A stretch of DNA of 11,787 bases from positions 1 to 11,787 of the forward strand of contig JAUQXG010000061.1 of NCBI GenBank assembly GCA_030834765.1. Direction: 5' to 3'. The DNA comes from Lutispora sp. (GTDB lineage: Bacteria > Bacillota > Clostridia > Lutisporales > Lutisporaceae). Below are positions 1-7,014 of this stretch, in pieces (within the stretch, counting starts at the first letter, position 1; the number at the start of each line of letters is the position of its first letter). Below the pieces are notes generated by a model. The model was given only the letters and a program-made list of their open reading frames with translations. It made no database searches and was not told the DNA's origin. The translations under genes and the position numbers were made by a program.

Positions 1-176
1 TCACTAATCTTATATATGTCCCCTGGCATATTTGCAAAATACCCATTCACTGCAGTCACAACGGTTGCTTTTGGTGCTGCTGGGGCTGCCAGTACAGAAC
101 TGGTGAATCCAAACAATCCAAAAACCAGCGCAACAATTAAACACATCGATAAAATTTTAACTTTTCTTGAAATCAT
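1..176 (-). CDS. Exported protein, N-terminal part only; possibly rhodanese-like
   Basis: Only the first 58 codons are present; the gene runs off the left edge. The ATG at 176 is preceded by GGGAGG (190-185) at 8 nt spacing, which fixes the start. The product opens with a classic export signal: basic residues R4, K5 and K7, a hydrophobic core at about 9-24, and a likely signal peptidase I site after VLA (residue 30). The mature part begins APAAPKA and continues to NGYFANMPGDIYKIS. That opening reminds me of secreted single-domain clostridial rhodaneses, and the next gene upstream is a rhodanese lipoprotein. No catalytic residue is inside the window, so the family call is weak. The gene is co-directional with the rhodanese at 369-1445, about 190 nt away, and may have its own promoter. 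Confidence 0.75.
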   Translation of the reverse strand, partial: MISRKVKILSMCLIVALVFGLFGFTSSVLAAPAAPKATVVTAVNGYFANMPGDIYKIS

Positions 177-368
177 ATGGTTTTCCTCCCTTATTTATAA
201 TAGTGTTATTTTTTTGTCATATTAATTATATCAATAGAAACAATGGATACATATATTGTTTTATTTATGCTGCATAAGATAATCTTATATATAAATATGG
301 TTATTTTTCATAAATCCTTTCGTGAATGTCATAGCAAAATATAGTAAAACCTTTCACTATTGTGGTGC
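177..368. other. Intergenic region with two adjacent palindromes
   Basis: This 192-nt AT-rich gap separates the rhodanese lipoprotein from the next minus-strand gene. It holds TTATGC-T-GCATAA (265-277), which overlaps ATAAGAT-A-ATCTTAT (274-288). Both are perfect odd-length palindromes with a one-base centre. They lie roughly 90-110 nt upstream of the start codon at 176, a distance that suits an operator or a regulator binding site. No convincing -35/-10 pair was found for the gene at 1-176. Confidence 0.4.
335..360 (-). terminator. Weak hairpin after the rhodanese lipoprotein gene
   Basis: Read on the minus strand, an 8-bp stem (ATAGTGAA / TTTACTAT, one G-U pair) closes an AGGT loop at 360-341. 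It begins 9 nt after the stop codon and is followed by ATTTTG. The stem is AT-rich and the T run short, so this would be a weak or leaky intrinsic terminator; read-through into the next gene is possible. Confidence 0.35.
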
Positions 369-1445
369 TCAGGATGCATCTTGGCTATTGGACTCTACTG
401 GAGGAGTTGGTGCTGCAGGTTTCTTTTCTGGCTTTTTCAATGGCTCTGCAGGCTTAGTATCAGGCTTTTTCTCAGGTGTTTTAGGCTTTTCTTCTGTATT
501 TGTCTTTTTTTCTGTTTTCTCCTCTGATGCAGGCGTTGTATCAATTACAGGCTCTTCAGGCGCTGCTATGACTTCAGGCTCAATTGGGTTTTGAATTAAA
601 TCCCATTCCAGCCATGCCCCATCGTATACTTTTAGATTTCTATATCCTGCATTATAAAGTGCTAAAAAGCTTTGTGCTGCTCTTACTGATGTTTTACAAT
701 ACATTATTATTTCTTTATCTGGCGTGATTTTATTTTCAATATATTGAATTTTTATATGGTCTACAGGCTTATAGGTGGCATCTTTAAAGTTATTTTCTTC
801 AAAATTATATAATACTGCATTACCTATATAACCTTCTGCATATTCCTCTGGCGATCTTGTATCAAGAAGTATCACTTTATCACTTGGATTTTCTGCTATA
901 AGTTTTACTTCATCTATTGCTGCCAGCCACTTAATATCCTTATCCTTAGCTGTATAGCTCACCGAAGCAATTGATGTCTTTTCCGCTGTAAGCTCAAGGT
1001 TTGCATCTTCTATTGCTTTTATTCCTCCGCTTACTACCTTTGCATTATCGTGCCCATACATTTTTAGAGTCCACCAAAGTCGTGCGGCCTCCATATTTTT
1101 GTTGTTATCGTATATCAATACCATTGAATGATTAGATATTCCGTTAGCTCCAAGAATCTTTTCTACTTGATCTTTCGGTGCTAACATATTTGGGACTGGC
1201 TGGTTTATAACGATATTCTCCAGTGTAATATTTACTGCTCCAGCTATATGAGCTTTTGCGTAGTCTTCTGGCTTTTGCATGTCTACAATAACCGACTCAG
1301 CTTTTCCTACATAGTCTGATAAAGCTTTTGCATCAATTATATATTGTCCTTCATCAGCAGCATTTGTAGCGCTACAACCTGCCAAAAACATAACAATCGA
1401 TGTGAGAAGTACAAATAAAAGCCATACTCTCCATACCTGTTTCAT
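369..1445 (-). CDS. Tandem-rhodanese lipoprotein (thiosulfate sulfurtransferase type)
   Basis: This 358-residue product is probably an extracytoplasmic sulfurtransferase that moves sulfane sulfur from thiosulfate or a similar donor to a thiophilic acceptor. A lipoprotein signal ends in LAGC, with the lipidated Cys at 24. Two rhodanese domains follow. The first (about 32-155) has YDNN at 112-115 where a catalytic Cys would sit, so it is the usual inactive partner. The second (about 170-285) has the active loop CKTSVR with Cys250, then the family-typical YDGAWLEW. Residues 289-358 form a Pro/Lys/Glu/Thr-rich, probably disordered tail. I chose the ATG at 1445 because GGGGG (1457-1453) precedes it by 7 nt; an in-frame TTG at 1463 lacks such a site. 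Tandem rhodaneses are normally about 280 residues, so the tail and signal explain the extra length. 3-Mercaptopyruvate sulfurtransferase is less likely, because its loop is usually CGSGV-like. Confidence 0.9.
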   Translation of the reverse strand: MKQVWRVWLLFVLLTSIVMFLAGCSATNAADEGQYIIDAKALSDYVGKAESVIVDMQKPEDYAKAHIAGAVNITLENIVINQPVPNMLAPKDQVEKILGANGISNHSMVLIYDNNKNMEAARLWWTLKMYGHDNAKVVSGGIKAIEDANLELTAEKTSIASVSYTAKDKDIKWLAAIDEVKLIAENPSDKVILLDTRSPEEYAEGYIGNAVLYNFEENNFKDATYKPVDHIKIQYIENKITPDKEIIMYCKTSVRAAQSFLALYNAGYRNLKVYDGAWLEWDLIQNPIEPEVIAAPEEPVIDTTPASEEKTEKKTNTEEKPKTPEKKPDTKPAEPLKKPEKKPAAPTPPVESNSQDAS

Positions 1446-1523
1446 AGCTTTTCCCCCTATCAATCTTAATTTGTTAAATATGATACAATCATTAACTTTA
1501 TTATAATAGAGCAGCTAGCCTAA

Positions 1524-1563
1524 GCGGTATAAGACTTTTATATACTGCATCAAATTATTTGAT
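1524..1563. promoter_or_regulatory. Back-to-back inverted repeats in divergent promoter region
   Basis: Between the rhodanese lipoprotein gene and the GT-C gene, an imperfect inverted repeat (GCGGTATA 1524-1531, TATACTGC 1541-1548, one G-T mismatch) directly abuts a perfect palindrome, ATCAAAT-T-ATTTGAT (1549-1563). The palindrome ends just upstream of the -35 position of the GT-C promoter. It has the same geometry, 7-bp arms around one base, as the palindrome at 274-288. Operator function is inferred from position and symmetry alone. Confidence 0.4.
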
Positions 1564-1566
1564 ATG

Positions 1567-1594
1567 TTAAGCATCTGAATAATCATGATATAAT
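1567..1594 (+). promoter_or_regulatory. Putative sigma-70/sigma-A type promoter of the GT-C gene
   Basis: A consensus -10, TATAAT (1589-1594), is preceded by TGA, giving an extended -10. The -35 is poor (TTAAGC, 1567-1572, 16-nt spacer), which the extended -10 could offset. Transcription would start near 1600, leaving a leader of about 28 nt with TGGAGG at 1616-1621. Confidence 0.5.
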
Positions 1595-1628
1595 TGCTTT
1601 GCAGGAAACTAAAAATGGAGGCACTTAT

Positions 1629-3185
1629 ATGAATGGATTAATACAGTTCCTAATAAAAAAGTATATGTATGTTCTATTTCTTTTATATATAATCCTTAGT
1701 GTTTCTACCTTAACTGCTTTCCCTTTTGTACATTCTGACGAATCATGGCTAAGTGGTCTTTCTAGAAATATATTAGAGAAAAAAGATTTTTCTGTAACAG
1801 AAACCTTCTTTGATCTAAAGATAAGAAACCCTCATGCAATAAAAATACTCTTTCACAGCATACAAATTTTTTTTATAAAGATCCTTGGGTATGATATTTT
1901 TACTTTCAGACTTATTTCCCTTATTTTTGGAATGGCATCTCTTTTTCTTATTTATCAAATAAGTCTTCTTATTTTTCATTCAAAGCCTTGGGCTTTTTTT
2001 ACAGCCGCATTATTGGCAGCTGATGCACAGTTTGTTTATGCCTCTCATTTTGCCAGACAGGAAATAATCATACTTTTCATGCTGTGTTTTGGTTTTTGGT
2101 TTATCCTTAAGAGGAAAACGATGGCTTGTCTTAAGGATGATATCCTGTTAGGCATTATCATAGGACTTAGCATAGGTATTCATCCCAACAGCTTTATTAT
2201 TGCATTGCCTTTTGGTCTTATCTACTTAACAAGCATCTTGACAAAACAAAGATATAGCATGAAAAACCTTGCAGCCTTCACCTTTACAACAGCTGTTTTC
2301 GCTATCTTCTTTATATTCTTGAGCTTTAGCTTCGACCCAAACTTCATTCACAATTATTCTTCTTATGGAAACGAGTTTGATGTTTTTAATCCTCTATCAT
2401 CAAAACTTGCTCAAGTAAAAGACTTTTATCTAAAGCTCTACTATGGGGTTAGCGGAACGTATTATACGCCAAATATCAAATTTCAATTTTTCTTATTCCC
2501 CCTGGTATTCTTTATGAGTCTTATAAAGCTGTATTATGAGAAAGATAAACAAGTTAAGGATTCAATTTCAAGAACTTTATTATCTATCATTGCAATCAAT
2601 ATAGGCATAATCTTTATTGGTCGGTATAATCAAACAAGTGTTATATTTCTTTTCCCATTTTTCTACTTGCTATTCATTTATGTAATACAAAGCTTGAATC
2701 ACCTCTATCGGGTAGCGGCAATAAGCATATCACTAGCTGTATTGGTTTTAGGTATATGGCTTAACTACCTTCCCTACAGCCAAAACTCCTATGGTGATTA
2801 TATACAAAATATATCAAAAATTGTTAGCCCTCGTGACAACGTCCTTGCTAATTTAAATGCAGATTATTATTTTGAAAATGGTAAGCTATATGATTTTAGA
2901 AATTTAGCTTATCTAAAAGAGCATGGCATGAGCTTTGAAGACTATATCAAAAATAATGATATAAAATATATTATATATCCTGAGGAAATGGATTTTATTT
3001 ATGAATCCACTCCAAAATGGGATGTAATATATGGTACTCCTGATTATCATGATGAAATGAAAGATTTTATAAACAATCATTGTAAAAAGGTATATGAATT
3101 TACCGATGGCTTCTATGGAGTCAGAATAGTGAGATACATAAACACAAGGCCCTGGTTTATAAAAATTTATAAGGTTATGTCCTAG
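1629..3185 (+). CDS. GT-C fold membrane glycosyltransferase (GT39/ArnT-like, PMT_2 type)
   Basis: The 518-residue integral membrane enzyme probably transfers a sugar from a polyprenyl-phosphate donor to an acceptor on the outer face of the membrane. Evidence: about 9-11 hydrophobic segments between residues 11 and 395; the acidic pair Asp37-Glu38 in the first outer loop (HSDESW), typical of GT-C enzymes; and the later ASHFARQE (about 138-145) and GIHPNS (183-188) stretches placed as in the PMT_2/ArnT families. Residues from about 396 on are soluble and may form a small outer domain. The start is the ATG at 1629, with TGGAGG 7 nt upstream; a TTG at 1599 would add ten residues without a good site. 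The gene converges on the ABC ATPase gene, and both stops share CTAG. Its partner donor could be made by the GT2 enzyme at 7015-7749. The acceptor and sugar are unknown. Confidence 0.85.
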   Translation: MNGLIQFLIKKYMYVLFLLYIILSVSTLTAFPFVHSDESWLSGLSRNILEKKDFSVTETFFDLKIRNPHAIKILFHSIQIFFIKILGYDIFTFRLISLIFGMASLFLIYQISLLIFHSKPWAFFTAALLAADAQFVYASHFARQEIIILFMLCFGFWFILKRKTMACLKDDILLGIIIGLSIGIHPNSFIIALPFGLIYLTSILTKQRYSMKNLAAFTFTTAVFAIFFIFLSFSFDPNFIHNYSSYGNEFDVFNPLSSKLAQVKDFYLKLYYGVSGTYYTPNIKFQFFLFPLVFFMSLIKLYYEKDKQVKDSISRTLLSIIAINIGIIFIGRYNQTSVIFLFPFFYLLFIYVIQSLNHLYRVAAISISLAVLVLGIWLNYLPYSQNSYGDYIQNISKIVSPRDNVLANLNADYYFENGKLYDFRNLAYLKEHGMSFEDYIKNNDIKYIIYPEEMDFIYESTPKWDVIYGTPDYHDEMKDFINNHCKKVYEFTDGFYGVRIVRYINTRPWFIKIYKVMS

Positions 3186-3943
3186 ATCTGTACATCTAGC
3201 ATTGAATATATTTTTTCATATAAATCTAAAAACTCATCACTTCTCCTATTTCTCGGCCTTTCTTGAAAATTCTTTATTCTTTCCTTTATACGCCCTGGAG
3301 TTTTATCCATTACTATAATATTATCCCCAAGCGCCAGCGCCTCATTAATATCATGAGTAACAAAAACAATTGTCACTTCTGTTTTTCGCCAAATATCTAA
3401 TAGCTCATTTTGTAAATTACTCCTAGTAATGGCATCAAGACTGCCAAAGGGCTCATCCATAAGAAGAACTGATGGCTTTAATGCCAGCCCTCTGGCTATA
3501 GCTGCTCTTTGCTTCATACCTCCTGATAGCTGATGAGGATAATAATTCTTGAAATCTTCCAATCCTACCAATTTGAGATATTCTATAGATATTTCTATCC
3601 TTTGCATAGCAGAAGCTCCTATTTTATTTACTTTTAAAGGGAATAAAACATTTTCAAGAACTGTCATCCAAGGAAAAAGTTGATTATAATCTTGAAATAT
3701 CATGACCATATCTGCAGAAGGTTTTAATACTTTATTCCCGCAAATAAGTATTTCACCCTTATCAATTCTTTCAAAACCGCCAATCACTCTGAGCAATGTA
3801 GATTTTCCGCAGCCTGAGGCTCCTAATATGCACAATATTTCTCCCTTCCCTATAGAAAAGCTTATATCTTCTAATACCTTCAGCTTTTTATTCTCATTTA
3901 AATATGTTTTACTTATACTTACAGCTTTTAAAAAATCATTCAT
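3182..3943 (-). CDS. ABC importer ATPase, nitrate/sulfonate/taurine family (SsuB/TauB-like)
   Basis: This 253-residue cytoplasmic ATPase should power uptake through the permease encoded just upstream. All nucleotide-binding motifs are intact: Walker A GASGCGKST (41-49), Q-loop Gln84 in FQDYNQLFPW, signature LSGGMKQ (139-145), Walker B VLLMDEPF (159-166), D-loop SLD, and the switch His197 in VTHD. The QDYNQLFPWMTV stretch is characteristic of the SsuB/TauB/NrtD group. The start chosen is the ATG at 3943, which overlaps the permease stop as ATGA and suggests translational coupling; GGGGA lies 12 nt upstream. An in-frame ATG at 3961 would add six residues but has no visible ribosome site. The gene is last in the seven-gene operon and shares its stop tetranucleotide CTAG with the convergent GT-C gene. 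The substrate cannot be read from the ATPase. Confidence 0.93.
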   Translation of the reverse strand: MNDFLKAVSISKTYLNENKKLKVLEDISFSIGKGEILCILGASGCGKSTLLRVIGGFERIDKGEILICGNKVLKPSADMVMIFQDYNQLFPWMTVLENVLFPLKVNKIGASAMQRIEISIEYLKLVGLEDFKNYYPHQLSGGMKQRAAIARGLALKPSVLLMDEPFGSLDAITRSNLQNELLDIWRKTEVTIVFVTHDINEALALGDNIIVMDKTPGRIKERIKNFQERPRNRRSDEFLDLYEKIYSMLDVQI

Positions 3944-4707
3944 TTTACTGTCATTCCCCATTTTTCTATCGTATTTGCTTCAAGCCTTTCAAAAAGAAGA
4001 TCTTCCACCAACATTCCTATTATCACGATTATGATTAAAGCTGCAAACATTCCCGCGGTATCCATAAATACTCTTTGCTTAAATATGTACCAGCCCAAAC
4101 CCCCTTTTCCTCCAACTGCGCCAAATATCATTTCGGCACTTATTAAAGCCCGCCAAGCTCTTGCCCAGCCAATTCGAAGTCCGGAGATTATAAATGGCAT
4201 GGAGGCAGGAATATATATGGTACTAATTAGATGAATGCCTCTTACCCCAAGGTTATGTCCTACATCTGTAAAAATCCTAGGTATAGTTCTAAACCCAGTT
4301 GTAGTATTTAAAAGTATTGGCCATAAAGCAGAATGAATAATAACAAACACTACAGAAGTTCGCCCAGTGCCAAACCATAGTATAATTAAAGGCAAAAGTG
4401 CAATTCCAGGAAGAGGATGGGCTATGGCTATTAAAGTCTCAACGAAATCCTCCATAATCTTATACCTGATTGAAGCTAAAGCCAAAAGAAATGCAAAAAA
4501 AGTACCTATAAAAAGACCTTCTAAAATGATAATTAAGGAGTACATCGTTTCATTTAGGAGTTCACCTCTCATGATACTCTCTAGAAAAGCTTTTATTACC
4601 ATATATGGGCTTGGTAAAATTAGAGAAGAAAAAGTGCCGCTCATTGAAATAACTTGCCAAAACAATATGATCAAAAAGCTCCAAAACAACTTCTTATTTT
4701 TCATCAT
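3940..4707 (-). CDS. ABC importer permease, SsuC/TauC-like
   Basis: The 255-residue inner membrane subunit is expected to form the translocation pore as a dimer. About six hydrophobic segments are visible (near 8-22, 57-79, 93-111, 118-134, 165-180 and 221-238). An LPSP motif at 31-34, just after the first segment, is typical of SsuC/TauC/NrtB permeases. The cytoplasmic EAA-like coupling loop lies around 183-204, including ALISAEMIFG and GGKGGLGW. The gene overlaps the end of the binding-protein gene by 14 nt. GGGAAG sits 8 nt before the first of two tandem ATG codons (4707 and 4704). Length and topology are normal for the family. Sulfonates, taurine, nitrate or thiamine precursors are all possible for this superfamily; nearby sulfur genes favour a sulfur compound, while the adjacent ligase favours a biosynthetic substrate. 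Confidence 0.92.
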   Translation of the reverse strand: MMKNKKLFWSFLIILFWQVISMSGTFSSLILPSPYMVIKAFLESIMRGELLNETMYSLIIILEGLFIGTFFAFLLALASIRYKIMEDFVETLIAIAHPLPGIALLPLIILWFGTGRTSVVFVIIHSALWPILLNTTTGFRTIPRIFTDVGHNLGVRGIHLISTIYIPASMPFIISGLRIGWARAWRALISAEMIFGAVGGKGGLGWYIFKQRVFMDTAGMFAALIIIVIIGMLVEDLLFERLEANTIEKWGMTVK

Positions 4708-5671
4708 TTACATCTTCCCACAAAATTTCATTTATACTTTGAGGAGTTTTAGATATATATCCGTTTCTTTTCATAAACTCAGCAAATTCAGGAACACCTG
4801 CCACAGAATTATCATAGCTTACACCTTCTAACGTCATGTACTTTTCTATCTCCTCCTCACTCATCTCATATGCTTTGCTTAAAAGTATTTGAGTTGCCTC
4901 TCTATTTTGTTTCATATATGCCATCGCTTCATTCAAGGATTTTATGAAAGCTTTATATGCTTTCGTGTTTTTGTCATGAAAATTGCTTGTTGATACTCCT
5001 ACTATAAAGGTAAAATCTTTTCCCATAGCTTCACTGCCGCTTAATATCTGATGCATACCTTCGACTTCCAGTTCCTTTGTCAGATATGGTGGCGCTGTAA
5101 AATGAGCAGTTATATCATTTTTGCTAAAAAGTGCATTCATTCCATCGGGATGTGCCAAAGTGATAAGCTGATTATCAAGCCTTTCTGGCTCTCCAAATTC
5201 TCTCTCGCAAGCCATGGAAAGCAAAATATGCTGAACACTTCCTGGCTGTGGAACTGCAATTCTATCCTTACCCGTAAAATCCTTTATTGATTTTATATGA
5301 GGATTATTCACAACCAAGCCTACAGGGCTTTTGGAAAGACCGCTAAAAATTCTCCAATCCATTCCTTTATCCCACCCAATCAAAAAAGGAGGTATAGCCA
5401 TAAAACCAATGTCCACTTCTTTGGCAACCATTGCTTCTCTTATTGCAGCAGTATTACCTAGTTGCTTCCAAGTTACCTCTACCCCAGGAAGATTTTTTTC
5501 TAATAGCTTCAGCTCTTTCATCACTTGAAGAGGTGCATAGGCAAGTCCAAACTGTTCAGCTACAGAAATCTTGCTGACCTCTAAGTTTTGCTGATTACCA
5601 ATTGTGCATCCAGATAAAATTATAGACAATAAAGTAATCATTATAGACAATATCAAACTTAGCTTTTTCAT
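4694..5671 (-). CDS. Substrate-binding lipoprotein of the ABC importer (SsuA/TauA/NMT1-like)
   Basis: This 325-residue protein captures the ligand outside the cell and delivers it to the permease. The signal ends in the lipobox LSGC, so Cys22 is the lipid anchor, as expected in a Gram-positive. The mature part has the type II periplasmic-binding fold pattern of the NMT1/SsuA group: a QFGLAYAPL opening at about 40-48, VDIGFMAIPP (about 91-100) lining the cleft, and KDFTGKDRIAVPQPGS in the hinge region (about 124-139). The ATG at 5671 overlaps the stop of the ATP-grasp gene as ATGA, with AGGAAG a few nt upstream, so the two are probably translated together. Family members bind aliphatic sulfonates, taurine, nitrate, bicarbonate, riboflavin or pyrimidine precursors. 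I cannot choose among these, and an acyl donor for the neighbouring ligase is also conceivable. Confidence 0.9.
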   Translation of the reverse strand: MKKLSLILSIMITLLSIILSGCTIGNQQNLEVSKISVAEQFGLAYAPLQVMKELKLLEKNLPGVEVTWKQLGNTAAIREAMVAKEVDIGFMAIPPFLIGWDKGMDWRIFSGLSKSPVGLVVNNPHIKSIKDFTGKDRIAVPQPGSVQHILLSMACEREFGEPERLDNQLITLAHPDGMNALFSKNDITAHFTAPPYLTKELEVEGMHQILSGSEAMGKDFTFIVGVSTSNFHDKNTKAYKAFIKSLNEAMAYMKQNREATQILLSKAYEMSEEEIEKYMTLEGVSYDNSVAGVPEFAEFMKRNGYISKTPQSINEILWEDVNDEK

Positions 5672-6921
5672 ACATCTGCTTCCTTTCTAACCTTAAAATC
5701 AATTATCAGGTTTTCATCCTTTTTATCTAAAATGTAAAGTTTACTGTAAGCATGCCTTATATTATCCTGTAAGCTTTTTTCATTTATCCCTGTGATTATC
5801 ATAAAGCCTGCTCTAGCAGTTGCATTCTCTATAGCTTTTAACTCATATCCTTCTTTAACATTGTATTTTGCTTGTACGATTCCCGGCAGCTTTCTTATTT
5901 CATTCATGTCGTTCATTTTTATTATCATTCCTGGTTTAGCGAAAATCATTTCCACAGATAGATATTTTTTATTATGATAAATACTATAATTATATAAGGA
6001 TCTACTATCTATTTTATTACCAATGCTTGACTCTATAAGCATGTCTAATATGTCTACTCCAGTTATGAAGGGTATAAATTCATCTTCATAGGCTCCCCCT
6101 ATCCGGCAGGCGATCTCATTTACTTTTATTCCTTTTTCACCTATCAGCATTTGAAAATAAATAGGTCCATTTTTTATATGGAATGCTTCTACGATTTGGT
6201 TTGCTATGTCTATTATTTCTACTCCATAATCATTAAAATGCTTTGATGGAAAATGATGTGCTGTACATATGCCTATATGAGGAAAGCTCTGATAGCTTAT
6301 CCTATCTGTAATGGTAAGTATATGCACAATACTATTTTCAACCCATCCACTTAATGTAATTTCCTGACTTTGGTAATACTCCTCCAGCAGTATTTCTTTT
6401 TCCCTTGAAAAGCTTAGAACATTATCAAATACAGTCCTTATGTCACTAACATGATCAAGCTTATATACGCCCCTCTGTCCTTGGCTATCCAGTGGTTTCA
6501 CCACAACAGGAAATCTTATATCCGAAATTTCTTTTTCTGAAAATGATTTTTCTATTATTTTATAACGAACCGTTGGAATGTTATTTTCTGTGAATATCCT
6601 CTTCATAACCTTCTTATTGGTGGCAGCCTTGGCGATATCCACATCTATTAAAGCTGGTAAACTTAAAACTTTCGCAACGCTTGCTGCTGTATATACTGGC
6701 TGATCCGTGCCCAAAGTCATTATGCCATCAACATTATGTTTTTTAGCCACTAAAATAGTAGCTTCCACATCAAAAGTACTCGCCAGCTCCCCATAATTAC
6801 ATATTGCTTTTGCAGGAGCATCTAAGTAATAATCAGATACTATAACAAAATGACCCTTTTCCCTGGCTCTTTTCACCAGATTGTATTGCACATTGCTGCC
6901 GCCCAATATCAGAAGCTTCAT
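5668..6921 (-). CDS. ATP-grasp carboxylate-amine/thiol ligase
   Basis: The 417-residue cytoplasmic enzyme is expected to activate a carboxylate as an acyl phosphate with ATP and join it to an amine, or less often a thiol. An N-terminal preATP-grasp Rossmann-like domain opens with LILGGSN (4-10). The ATP-binding part includes VVKPLDSQGQRGV (140-152, Lys142). The metal site is VNEIACRIGG, with Asn268, Glu269 and Arg273. The region after about 330 resembles the C-terminal domain of CarB/PurK-like members. The start at 6921 has AAAGGG about 8 nt upstream. A 93-nt gap with two hairpins separates it from the GT2 gene, while downstream it overlaps the binding-protein gene by ATGA. Ligases of this group recur in surface-sugar clusters, where acylation of an aminosugar is a reasonable idea. 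PurK or biotin carboxylase roles are unlikely, since no purine or biotin genes are near. Substrates are unknown. Confidence 0.85.
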   Translation of the reverse strand: MKLLILGGSNVQYNLVKRAREKGHFVIVSDYYLDAPAKAICNYGELASTFDVEATILVAKKHNVDGIMTLGTDQPVYTAASVAKVLSLPALIDVDIAKAATNKKVMKRIFTENNIPTVRYKIIEKSFSEKEISDIRFPVVVKPLDSQGQRGVYKLDHVSDIRTVFDNVLSFSREKEILLEEYYQSQEITLSGWVENSIVHILTITDRISYQSFPHIGICTAHHFPSKHFNDYGVEIIDIANQIVEAFHIKNGPIYFQMLIGEKGIKVNEIACRIGGAYEDEFIPFITGVDILDMLIESSIGNKIDSRSLYNYSIYHNKKYLSVEMIFAKPGMIIKMNDMNEIRKLPGIVQAKYNVKEGYELKAIENATARAGFMIITGINEKSLQDNIRHAYSKLYILDKKDENLIIDFKVRKEADV

Positions 6922-6940
6922 AATTTTTACCCTTTCTTGC

Positions 6941-7004
6941 AGCTATGTAATGTCATAGCTGACATTTTGCACAAAATAGAATTGATAAAGGCGATAGCCT
7001 TTTT
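6941..7004. other. Two hairpins in the GT2 / ATP-grasp gap
   Basis: This is the largest gap inside the operon. It holds a perfect inverted repeat AGCTATG-N6-CATAGCT (6941-6960) and a second hairpin AAAGGC-GATA-GCCTTT (6987-7002). Read on the minus strand, the second lies about 13 nt after the GT2 stop and is followed by only a short T run, so it would be a leaky terminator or an mRNA stability element. Read on the plus strand it has five T residues (7000-7004). The elements could set different expression levels for the sugar genes and the ligase/importer genes. Confidence 0.4.
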
Positions 7005-7014
7005 CAAACTTCTC

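Noticed and set aside
325..335. AATGTCATAGC also found at 6949-6959
   Set aside because: Exact 11-mers are expected to repeat by chance many times in 12 kb of AT-rich sequence. Only the hairpin at the second site was kept.
322..594. Plus-strand open frame of 90 codons rich in Gly, Phe and Ser
   Set aside because: It lies antisense to the low-complexity Pro/Lys/Glu tail of the rhodanese lipoprotein. Its composition is a by-product of that codon bias, and it lacks a ribosome site.
1446..1628. tRNA-like or riboswitch-like structure in the divergent gap
   Set aside because: The inverted repeats do not fold into a cloverleaf or match a riboswitch pattern I recognise. They are better explained as DNA-level operator dyads.
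4367..4831. Plus-strand frame of 154 codons
   Set aside because: It spans the permease/binding-protein junction on the opposite strand and has no domain. The minus-strand genes there are unambiguous.
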